8,751 bases of DNA from Gemmatimonadota bacterium. Its GTDB lineage: Bacteria > Gemmatimonadota > Gemmatimonadetes > Gemmatimonadales > GWC2-71-9. The stretch lies in the NCBI GenBank assembly GCA_016180765.1, contig JACPAP010000123.1, positions 1 through 8,751 on the forward strand. The letters are read 5' to 3'. How positions within the stretch are numbered: position 1 is the stretch's first letter; the number at the start of each line of letters is the position of its first letter. Below, in pieces: positions 1 to 5,845 of this stretch. A program made the position numbers and the translations under genes. The notes beneath the pieces are model-generated. The model ran no database searches. It was given only the letters and a program-made list of their open reading frames with translations, and had not been told where the DNA came from.

Positions 1-391
1 CACCGGCGCTACCGAGATCCCCTTGCTGGGCCAGGTGGCCGCCGGCGAGCCCATCGAGGCAGTCCCCACCCCGGAGACCATCGCCGTTCCGGATGATCTC
101 ATCCCCCGGCGCGGCAGCAGTTACGCCCTGCGGGTTCGGGGAGACTCCATGATCGGCGAGCAGATCCAGGACGGCGACTACGTCGTGGTCCACTCGCGCA
201 GCAGCGCCGACGACGGCGACATGGTGATCGCCCTGGTGCACGGCAGCTCCGCCACGGTGAAGCGCCTTTTCCGTGAGGCGGGCGGCTGGGTCCGGCTGGA
301 GCCGGCCAACGAAGCCGTTCCGCCTATTCGGGTGCACGAAGACGACGTCCTGATTCAGGGGGTCGTCGTGGGCGTCATGCGGAGGTACTGA
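1..391 (+). CDS. lexA: LexA repressor, C-terminal part (5' truncated by window edge)
   Basis: This is the self-cleaving peptidase half of the SOS-response repressor LexA (S24 family). The frame is open from base 2, so the start codon and the winged-helix DNA-binding domain lie to the left of the window. The visible part begins TGATEIPLLGQVAAGEPIEA. The Ala-Gly cleavage bond in VAAGEP falls between bases 43 and 44. The nucleophile Ser is in VRGDSM (codon 146-148) and the general-base Lys is in ATVKRL (codon 260-262), so cleavage site and catalytic dyad are all present. In the family, RecA-ssDNA filaments stimulate autocleavage and release DNA-damage genes. The gene ends at TGA 389-391, inside the 3' end of the convergent trpD. 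The operator it recognises cannot be inferred because its DNA-binding domain and promoter are outside the window. Confidence 0.93.
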   Translation, partial: TGATEIPLLGQVAAGEPIEAVPTPETIAVPDDLIPRRGSSYALRVRGDSMIGEQIQDGDYVVVHSRSSADDGDMVIALVHGSSATVKRLFREAGGWVRLEPANEAVPPIRVHEDDVLIQGVVVGVMRRY

Positions 392-1424
392 GCCTTGCGT
401 GCTCCGCCAACCGCTCCAGGGTTCTCGCCGCCCGGCCTTCATCCAGCGCGGTGGCACTGCGTTCCACGCCCTCCCGCAGCGAACTCGCCAGCCCCGCGAC
501 GTACAGGCCGGCGCCGGCGTTGAGGAGCACGGTGGCCCGGCCCACCCGGTCGCGTCGCGGCTCTGCGAGGAGCCGGCGGATGCGCTCGGCGTTGTGCGCC
601 GGATCCCCGCCCGCCAGATCCTCCAGGTGATCTTCCTCGAGTCCGTAGTCCCCGGGGTCCAACGTCCAGGGATGAACCTCGCGGTCCACCACCTCCCACA
701 CGGAAGTCGGCCCGGCGGGGGCGATCTCGTCCATGCCGACCTGGGCGTGCACCACCAGGGCGTGCTCGGCACCGAGTCGGCACAAGGCGTGCGCCAGGAG
801 CGGCCCTCGAGCCGGGTCCGCCACGCCGATGACCTGTCGCCGGACGCCGGCGGGGTTCGCCAGCGGGCCAATCAGGTTCATGACGGTGGGGATGGCCAGC
901 TCCCGCCGGACCGGAGCCACGAAGCGCATGGCCGGGTGATACAAGGGCGCGAACAGGAAGACCATGCCGTCTGCCTCCAAGACCTGGGCGGCCGCCCGCG
1001 GCTCCAGTTGAACCGGCAAGCCCAGGGCCTCGGCGATGTCCGCCGAGCCGCACTTGGAGGTAAACGATCGGTTTCCGTGTTTGGCGACCGGCGCGCCGGC
1101 GGCTACGGCCACCAGGGCCGCGGCGGTGGAAACATTGAACGTCGAGACGGCTCCGCCGCCGGTGCCACAGGTATCGATGACCTTCCAATCAGGCGGGATC
1201 GGCACCCGCAGCATTGCCCCTCGCAGTGCGTGCACCGCCCCGGCGATCTCCTCGGCCGTCTCCCCCTTGACCCGGAGTCCGGTCAGCAGCGCGGCGGCCT
1301 GGACCGAGGTCGCCTCGCCGCGCATGAGCTGCTCGAACGCGGCCGTGGTCAGGCCCTCCCCCAGCGGGTGGCTCGCGGCCAAGGCCGCGATGGCCCGCGC
1401 GATGGGCTGCTCCGGTTCCGTCAT
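375..1424 (-). CDS. trpD: Anthranilate phosphoribosyltransferase
   Basis: TrpD transfers the phosphoribosyl group of PRPP to anthranilate, the second committed step of tryptophan synthesis, in the cytoplasm. The 349-residue protein has the normal family length. It shows the PRPP-binding glycine loop DTCGTGGG (residues 84-91), NVSTAAAL (97-104), KHGNRS followed by SKCGSAD (115-129), FAPLYHPAMR (158-167) and MNLIGPLANP (182-191). The acidic pair D232-E233 in VGMDEI matches the metal-PRPP site. The helical N-terminal domain is intact. ATG at 1424 is chosen because the family alignment begins close to it and GAGGG (1428-1432) lies just upstream, although only 3 nt away. No other trp gene is visible: the gene is divergent from truA and converges on lexA, so it is probably transcribed alone from the promoter at 1475-1504. 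Confidence 0.96.
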   Translation of the reverse strand: MTEPEQPIARAIAALAASHPLGEGLTTAAFEQLMRGEATSVQAAALLTGLRVKGETAEEIAGAVHALRGAMLRVPIPPDWKVIDTCGTGGGAVSTFNVSTAAALVAVAAGAPVAKHGNRSFTSKCGSADIAEALGLPVQLEPRAAAQVLEADGMVFLFAPLYHPAMRFVAPVRRELAIPTVMNLIGPLANPAGVRRQVIGVADPARGPLLAHALCRLGAEHALVVHAQVGMDEIAPAGPTSVWEVVDREVHPWTLDPGDYGLEEDHLEDLAGGDPAHNAERIRRLLAEPRRDRVGRATVLLNAGAGLYVAGLASSLREGVERSATALDEGRAARTLERLAEHARLSTSA

Positions 1425-1427
1425 CGA

Positions 1428-1432
1428 CCCTC
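1428..1432 (-). promoter_or_regulatory. Ribosome binding site of trpD
   Basis: On the minus strand GAGGG lies 3 nt upstream of the trpD ATG. The spacing is shorter than the usual 5-9 nt, so initiation may be only moderately efficient, but no other purine-rich stretch is nearby and no alternative in-frame start fits the family N-terminus better. Confidence 0.5.
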
Positions 1433-1446
1433 GGGGTGATGGGAGA

Positions 1447-1466
1447 GTATCCGTCTGTGGATACAG
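1447..1466. repeat. Nested perfect inverted repeats in the trpD leader (operator-like)
   Basis: Two perfect dyads overlap here. GTATCC (1447-1452) and GGATAC (1459-1464) pair across a 6-nt loop. CTGT (1455-1458) and ACAG (1463-1466) flank a 4-bp centre, reading CTGTGGATACAG. With the predicted trpD transcription start near 1468 on the minus strand, these repeats fall within the first ~20 transcribed bases. They could act as a repressor operator or as a weak hairpin in the trpD leader. No regulator can be named from the sequence. Confidence 0.45.
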
Positions 1467-1474
1467 GCAGTGGA

Positions 1475-1504
1475 ACAGTAGGTCCCCTGGGCCCCGGGTG
1501 TCAA
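1475..1504 (-). promoter_or_regulatory. Candidate sigma70 promoter for trpD
   Basis: Read on the minus strand, a perfect -35 hexamer TTGACA (plus-strand 1499-1504) is followed after 18 nt by TACTGT (1475-1480) as a -10 element. The -10 matches only 3 of 6 consensus bases but keeps the T-A and the final T. Predicted initiation is near 1468, giving a leader of about 44 nt. The spacer contains the GC-rich near-palindrome CCCTGGGCCCCGGG (1485-1498, one mismatched pair), which may be chance in GC-rich DNA or a protein site. Confidence 0.5.
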
Positions 1505-1525
1505 TCGTCCAACCCGTTGCGTCGC

Positions 1526-1554
1526 TTGCCGCTAGGGCCTCCAGGTTCTATCTT
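1526..1554 (+). promoter_or_regulatory. Candidate sigma70 promoter for the truA-purQ operon
   Basis: TTGCCG (1526-1531) and TATCTT (1549-1554) are separated by exactly 17 nt and match the -35 and -10 consensus at 4 of 6 positions each. This is the only gap of promoter size before the nine-gene plus-strand run, so it is the natural place for the operon promoter. Predicted initiation is around 1561, only about 2 nt before the truA ATG, which would make the transcript leaderless or nearly so. Confidence 0.42.
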
Positions 1555-1562
1555 TGCCGCGC

Positions 1563-2324
1563 ATGCAGGGGCTTTCCTGCTACGCAATGCTCCATTACCT
1601 GGGGCATCCCTTCTCCGGCTGGCAACGCCAGCGCTCGCAACGCACCGTACAAGGCGACTTCGAGCAGGTCCTCCAGCGTCTCGCTGGCCGGCGGGTCGTG
1701 ACGCACGCCGCCGGCCGCACCGACGCCGGGGTCCACGCCCTGGGGCAGGTGGTGAGTTTCCGCATGCCGGACCCCTGGCAGCCCGCCACGCTGCACCGGG
1801 CGCTCAATGCCCTGCTCCCCCCCGAGATCTGGGTGGCGCGCCTGGGCCCGGCGCCGGATGGGTTCGACGCGCGGCGCCACGCCACCTCGCGCTGCTACCG
1901 CTACGTGGTGGGCTGCGACGCGGCGGCCTACTCGCCGTTCCGGCGTCCGCTCGAGTGGGCGTTGGGCCAGCCGCTGGAGCGGCGCCTGCTCGACGCCGCG
2001 GCGGCGGAGTTTACCGGAGAGCACGACTTCCGGGCGTTCTCCGCCGTGGGCCAGCGCAAGCCCCACTATCGCTGCCGGGTGGCGGTGTCCCGGTGGGACA
2101 GGCGGCCGAACGCGGAAGGTTTTATTTTTACCATCGAGGCGGATCGCTTTCTCCACCGCATGGTGCGCTTCCTGGTCGGCACCATGGTGGATGTCGCCCG
2201 CGGCCGGCGGCCGCTGCAGGACATCGGCCGGCTGCTCCGGAGCACGAGCAACGCGGAGGCCAGCCCGCCGGCGCCGCCCGCAGGTCTGTACCTGGTAGGC
2301 GCTCGGTACCCTCAACTCCTCTGA
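1563..2324 (+). CDS. truA: tRNA pseudouridine(38-40) synthase TruA
   Basis: TruA converts uridines 38-40 in the anticodon stem-loop of tRNAs to pseudouridine. The 253-residue protein carries the catalytic motif AGRTDAGVHA with the nucleophile Asp at residue 54, preceded by the N-terminal FSGWQRQ motif (17-23). It also has the CYRYVV strand and an ADRFLHRMVRFLVGTMV segment corresponding to the conserved C-terminal FLRHMVR motif. The N-terminal motif usually reads YDG; here it is YLG (12-14), a minor deviation. I chose ATG 1563. An in-frame TTG at 1554 would add only three residues and sits on the putative -10 element. No Shine-Dalgarno sequence precedes ATG 1563, consistent with a leaderless start. 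It is first in the plus-strand operon, with 13 nt before tal. Confidence 0.95.
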   Translation: MQGLSCYAMLHYLGHPFSGWQRQRSQRTVQGDFEQVLQRLAGRRVVTHAAGRTDAGVHALGQVVSFRMPDPWQPATLHRALNALLPPEIWVARLGPAPDGFDARRHATSRCYRYVVGCDAAAYSPFRRPLEWALGQPLERRLLDAAAAEFTGEHDFRAFSAVGQRKPHYRCRVAVSRWDRRPNAEGFIFTIEADRFLHRMVRFLVGTMVDVARGRRPLQDIGRLLRSTSNAEASPPAPPAGLYLVGARYPQLL

Positions 2325-2337
2325 GGACAAAGGGACC

Positions 2338-3006
2338 ATGAAACTCTTCCTCGACACCGCCAGTCTCGCCGACATCCGGTGGGCCTCGCAGGCCGGCCTG
2401 GTCGACGGCATCACCACCAACCCCACGCTCCTGGCCAAGTCGGCCGGCGACGTGGACCCCAACGACGTGCTCAAGGAGATCTGCTCGCTGGTGGACGGCC
2501 CGGTGAGCGCGGAGGTCGTGGCCGTGGACGCCGACGGCATGTACCGCGAGGCCAAAGAGCTGGCCAAGATCGCCGACAACATCGTGGTCAAGATCCCGAT
2601 GATCGAGGAAGGCCTCCCGGTGGTCCGCCGGCTCACGACGGACGGTATCAAGGTCAACGTGACCCTGGCCTTCAGCTCGGTGCAGTGTCTGATCGCGGCC
2701 AAGGCGGGCGCCACCTACGTCTCGCCCTTCCTGGGCCGCCTGGACGACGTGGGCCAGGAGGGGATGGAGGTGATCCGCGAGACCCGGCTGATCTTCGACA
2801 ACTACGACATCGAGACCGAGATCCTGGCCGCTTCCATCCGCCACCCGCGCCACGTGGCCGAGGCCGCCATGCTGGGTGCGGACGTGGCCACCATGCCCAC
2901 CGAGGTGATGAAGAAGCTCCTGCTGCACCCTCTCACGGACCGCGGCCTCGACCAGTTCCTCAACGACTGGAGCAAGCTCGCGGCGCGGTCGAAAGTGAAC
3001 GTTTGA
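2338..3006 (+). CDS. tal: Small transaldolase (TalC/FSA-fold family)
   Basis: This 222-residue class I aldolase-fold protein moves a dihydroxyacetone unit between sugar phosphates in the non-oxidative pentose phosphate pathway. Visible motifs are MKLFLDTAS at the start, GITTNPTLL (24-32), the Schiff-base lysine K85 in NIVVKIPM, NVTLAFSSVQ (107-116) and YVSPFLGRLDD (127-137). The family also includes fructose-6-phosphate aldolase (FSA). E. coli FsaA has Gln59 and Tyr131, whereas here the same positions are Glu59 and Phe131, as in true transaldolases. I therefore favour transaldolase over FSA. The start has AAAGGGA (2329-2335) just upstream, plus GAGG at 2323-2326 overlapping the truA stop. A TCCTC-T-GAGGA palindrome (2317-2327) spans the truA stop codon. 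The gene probably relies on the truA promoter. Confidence 0.93.
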   Translation: MKLFLDTASLADIRWASQAGLVDGITTNPTLLAKSAGDVDPNDVLKEICSLVDGPVSAEVVAVDADGMYREAKELAKIADNIVVKIPMIEEGLPVVRRLTTDGIKVNVTLAFSSVQCLIAAKAGATYVSPFLGRLDDVGQEGMEVIRETRLIFDNYDIETEILAASIRHPRHVAEAAMLGADVATMPTEVMKKLLLHPLTDRGLDQFLNDWSKLAARSKVNV

Positions 3007-4409
3007 GGGCGGTTCACGGCTTCGGCGTGGTGCTCGCCGGCCTGCTGGCCTGCGACCGGGCGCCCCCGGTCCGAACCGCCCAGGCCGACGACGGCCCTCA
3101 GGCCCGCGCCGCGGCCACCCAGGCCGTCACCGCCGCCCGTCGCACCGCGCTGGTGGACGCGGCGGCTCGGGTGGCGCCCGCCGTGGTGAGCATCAACGTG
3201 GTGCGGCGCGAGCGTCAGATCCCTCAGACTCCCTGGGACCTGTTCTTCGTGCCGCGCGGCTACGAGCGGGTGGTCCAGGGCTGGGGCTCGGGGTTCCTGG
3301 TCTCCGGCGACGGTACCATCATCACCAACCAGCACGTGACCGAGGGAGCGGACTCCATCGTGGTCACCACCCGAGACGGCCGCGATTTCAGCGCCCGCCT
3401 GTTGGGCGAGGATCCTCTGACCGACATCGCCGTGCTGCGCATCCAGGCCTCGGACCTCCCCACCGCCCCGATCGGCAGGAGCGGCGATCTCCTGATCGGG
3501 GAGTGGGTCGTGGCGATCGGCAACCCGTACGGGTACCTGCTGGGCAACTCCGAGCCCTCGGTGTCGGCCGGGGTGGTGAGCGCGGTGGGTCGCAACCTGC
3601 TGCCCACCGGCGATCAGCCGGGCGTGTACGTGCACATGATTCAGACGGACGCCGCCATCAACCCGGGCAATAGCGGGGGCCCGCTGATCAACGCCCTGGG
3701 GCAGGTCGTGGGCGTGAACAGTTCGATCTTCTCCAACACCGGGGGGTCCATCGGGATCGGTTTCGCGATCCCCATCGAGCGCGCGCTCCGGGTGGCGGAC
3801 GAATTGAAACGCTACGGGGTGGTGCGGCGCGCGTGGGTGGGGCTCGATGTGGCCGGCTCCGAGGCCTTGAGCGAATGGAAGGGGACCGGCGGCGTTCGGG
3901 TGACCCGCGTGGCGGCTGGCGGGCCGGCGGCACGGGCCGGCATCGGGGTGGGCGACGTGCTGGTCAGCGCCGCGGGCGCGCCGCTGCGCACCTTCCTGGA
4001 TTGGGAGGCGACCAAACTGGACATCGCCCCCGGCGACTCGGTGCGGGTGAGCCTGCGGCGGGGCGGCCGCGACCGGAGCGCGACGTTGGCGGTGGAGGAG
4101 CTTCCCACCTCGCGGGCGGAGAAGGTGGCGGTGCTGGGGGACATGGAGCTGATCAGCGTGACCGCGGCGATCCAGCAGGAGCGGGGGCTCAGGAGCCAGC
4201 GGGGGGCGCTCATCTATCGCATCGGCGACGCTACGCAGGACGCCACCGGCCTGCGGCCGGGCGACGTCATCCTCCAGGTCAATCGCCAGGCCGTGGCGAC
4301 GGCCGAAGACACGCGCCGGGCGTTCCGGGCGGCGGCCGGCCGCACTCCGGTGCGGGTGTACTTCGAGCGGGGCGGACAGCTTGGCGTCGCCGATTTCTAC
4401 GTGCAATGA
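3003..4409 (+). CDS. HtrA/DegP-type serine protease with two PDZ domains, probable lipoprotein
   Basis: This is a 468-residue S1C (HtrA) protease acting outside the cytoplasm in protein quality control, cleaving misfolded envelope proteins. The trypsin-like domain (about 50-265) has a full triad: H111 in TNQHV, D141 in DPLTDIAVLRI and S224 in NPGNSGGPL. GIGFAIP (251-257) closes the domain. PDZ1 spans about 275-365 and PDZ2 about 375-460. The best start is TTG 3003, which overlaps the tal stop as TTGA. It yields MRAVHGFGVVLAGLLAC, a short signal peptide ending in a lipobox-like LLAC with Cys17. Leu at -2 is not a preferred lipobox residue, so lipidation is likely but not certain. Asp18 at +2 would mean inner-membrane retention under the E. 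coli Lol rule, which may not apply here. It ends in an ATGA overlap with purB. Which paralogue (DegP, DegQ or DegS-like) cannot be decided. Confidence 0.92.
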   Translation: MRAVHGFGVVLAGLLACDRAPPVRTAQADDGPQARAAATQAVTAARRTALVDAAARVAPAVVSINVVRRERQIPQTPWDLFFVPRGYERVVQGWGSGFLVSGDGTIITNQHVTEGADSIVVTTRDGRDFSARLLGEDPLTDIAVLRIQASDLPTAPIGRSGDLLIGEWVVAIGNPYGYLLGNSEPSVSAGVVSAVGRNLLPTGDQPGVYVHMIQTDAAINPGNSGGPLINALGQVVGVNSSIFSNTGGSIGIGFAIPIERALRVADELKRYGVVRRAWVGLDVAGSEALSEWKGTGGVRVTRVAAGGPAARAGIGVGDVLVSAAGAPLRTFLDWEATKLDIAPGDSVRVSLRRGGRDRSATLAVEELPTSRAEKVAVLGDMELISVTAAIQQERGLRSQRGALIYRIGDATQDATGLRPGDVILQVNRQAVATAEDTRRAFRAAAGRTPVRVYFERGGQLGVADFYVQ

Positions 4410-5845
4410 GCGACACGGCGAGCTACACCTCGGCTCTCGCGACCCGGTACGCCTCGCCGGCCATGGTGAGCCTGTGGAGCGACGAACACCGCGCCCGGCT
4501 GTGGCGCCGGCTCTGGCTGGTGCTGGCCGAGGAGGAGGGGCGACTGGGCCTCGACATCCCGGAGCGCGCCCTAGCGGAGATGCGGGCCCATCTGGACGAT
4601 GTGGATCTGGAGCAGGCGCGCGCGCACGAGCGCCGTCTGCGGCACGACGTGATGGCTCATATCCAACACTTCGGTGAGCAGGCGCCGGCGGCGCGGCCGT
4701 ACATCCATCTGGGGGCGACCAGCGCCTATGTCACCGACAACGCCGACCTGCTGGTCCTGCGGGAGGTCCTGAAGCTGCTGCTGGGCCGCCTGGTGGCGGT
4801 GCTCCAGGGCCTTCGCGACTTCGCCTGGCGCCACCGGGAGTTGCCCACGGTCGCGTACACCCACTTCCAGCCCGCCCAGCTGACCACGGTGGGCAAGCGT
4901 GCCACGCTGTGGCTTCAGGATTTCGCGCTGGACGCGGAGGCGCTCCGGGAGGCGCTGCGCACCCTGCCCTTTCGGGGCTGTAAGGGGACCACCGGAACCC
5001 AGGCCAGCTTTCTCGAGCTGTTCGGCGGCGACCACGCCAAGGTGCGGGAGCTGGACGCCCGGGTGGCCGCGGCGTTCGAGTTCGCCGAGCCCATTCCGGT
5101 ATCCGGGCAGACCTATACCCGGAAGATCGACAGCCGGGTGCTGGACGCGCTGGCCGGGATAGCGCAGAGCGGCTCCAAGTTCGCCACCGACCTGCGGCTG
5201 CTGCAACACGAGGGCGAGCTCCTCGAGCCGGCCGAGACGGAACAGGTGGGGTCGAGCGCCATGCCGTACAAGCGGAACCCGATGCGCGCCGAGCGGGTGT
5301 GCGGCCTGGCGCGCTACCTCGTCTCGCTGCGAGAGAACACCGCGTACACGGCCGCGACCCAGTGGCTGGAGCGCACGCTGGACGACAGCGCCAACCGCCG
5401 GCTGGTCTTGCCGGAGGCCAGCCTGGCGGCGGACGCGATCCTCATCCTGGCCACCAACATCGTCGCCGGGCTCGAGGTGCGCGAGGACACCATCCGGCGC
5501 AACGTCGAGCGGATGATGCCCTTCATGGCCACGGAGCGCTGGCTCATGCTGGGGGTCCAGGCAGGCGGGGACCGGCAGGCGCTGCACGAGATGATCCGCC
5601 GGCACAGCCGCGCGGCGAGCGTGGAGTTGGAGCGGGGCGCGCCCAACGACTTGCTGGACCGATTGGCGCGGGATCCCGGGTTCGCGCGGCTGGACGCGGC
5701 CGCGTTGCGTCGCGAGCTGGAGCCGCGCCGTTACGTGGGTCGGGCTCCGGAACAGGTGGCGGAGTACCTGGAAGGCCCATTGAACGATTTTCTCTCCTCC
5801 CTCAGCGGCTTCGCGGTGCGCGACCAAGCCGGGGTGACCGTATGA
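4406..5845 (+). CDS. purB: Adenylosuccinate lyase, animal ADSL-like type
   Basis: PurB removes fumarate from SAICAR and from adenylosuccinate in purine synthesis. The 479-residue protein has the superfamily signature GSSAMPYKRNP (282-292), containing the flexible-loop serines. It also has RHDVMAH (79-85), THFQPAQLTTVGKR (152-165), KGTTGTQASFL (193-203), GQTYTRK (234-240), RTLDDSANRR (323-332) and PFMATE (372-377). From memory these blocks, and the N-terminal RYASP...W..LWL..AE pattern, match human ADSL closely. They are much less like the ~430-residue Bacillus type or the ~456-residue E. coli type. The start ATG overlaps the protease stop as ATGA with no evident Shine-Dalgarno, suggesting translational coupling. 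The stop overlaps purC in the same way. It acts immediately after PurC, encoded next door. Confidence 0.96.
   Translation: MSDTASYTSALATRYASPAMVSLWSDEHRARLWRRLWLVLAEEEGRLGLDIPERALAEMRAHLDDVDLEQARAHERRLRHDVMAHIQHFGEQAPAARPYIHLGATSAYVTDNADLLVLREVLKLLLGRLVAVLQGLRDFAWRHRELPTVAYTHFQPAQLTTVGKRATLWLQDFALDAEALREALRTLPFRGCKGTTGTQASFLELFGGDHAKVRELDARVAAAFEFAEPIPVSGQTYTRKIDSRVLDALAGIAQSGSKFATDLRLLQHEGELLEPAETEQVGSSAMPYKRNPMRAERVCGLARYLVSLRENTAYTAATQWLERTLDDSANRRLVLPEASLAADAILILATNIVAGLEVREDTIRRNVERMMPFMATERWLMLGVQAGGDRQALHEMIRRHSRAASVELERGAPNDLLDRLARDPGFARLDAAALRRELEPRRYVGRAPEQVAEYLEGPLNDFLSSLSGFAVRDQAGVTV

Noticed and set aside
399..1439. A long plus-strand open frame opposite trpD
   Set aside because: trpD on the minus strand has every family motif over the same span; the plus-strand peptide is typical antisense composition.
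1554..1562. TTG 1554 as the truA start
   Set aside because: It adds only three residues, lacks a ribosome site and overlaps the putative -10 element; ATG 1563 fits the family better.
2379..3002. An N-terminal extension of the HtrA-like protease reaching back across tal
   Set aside because: The frame is open by chance through GC-rich DNA; the extension is low-complexity Gly/Arg-rich, and the signal peptide begins at 3003.
2802..4406. A 534-codon open frame on the minus strand opposite tal and the HtrA-like protease
   Set aside because: It is antisense to two well-recognised genes, is rich in His, Arg, Pro and Gly as expected from reading GC-rich codons backwards, and shows no family motif.
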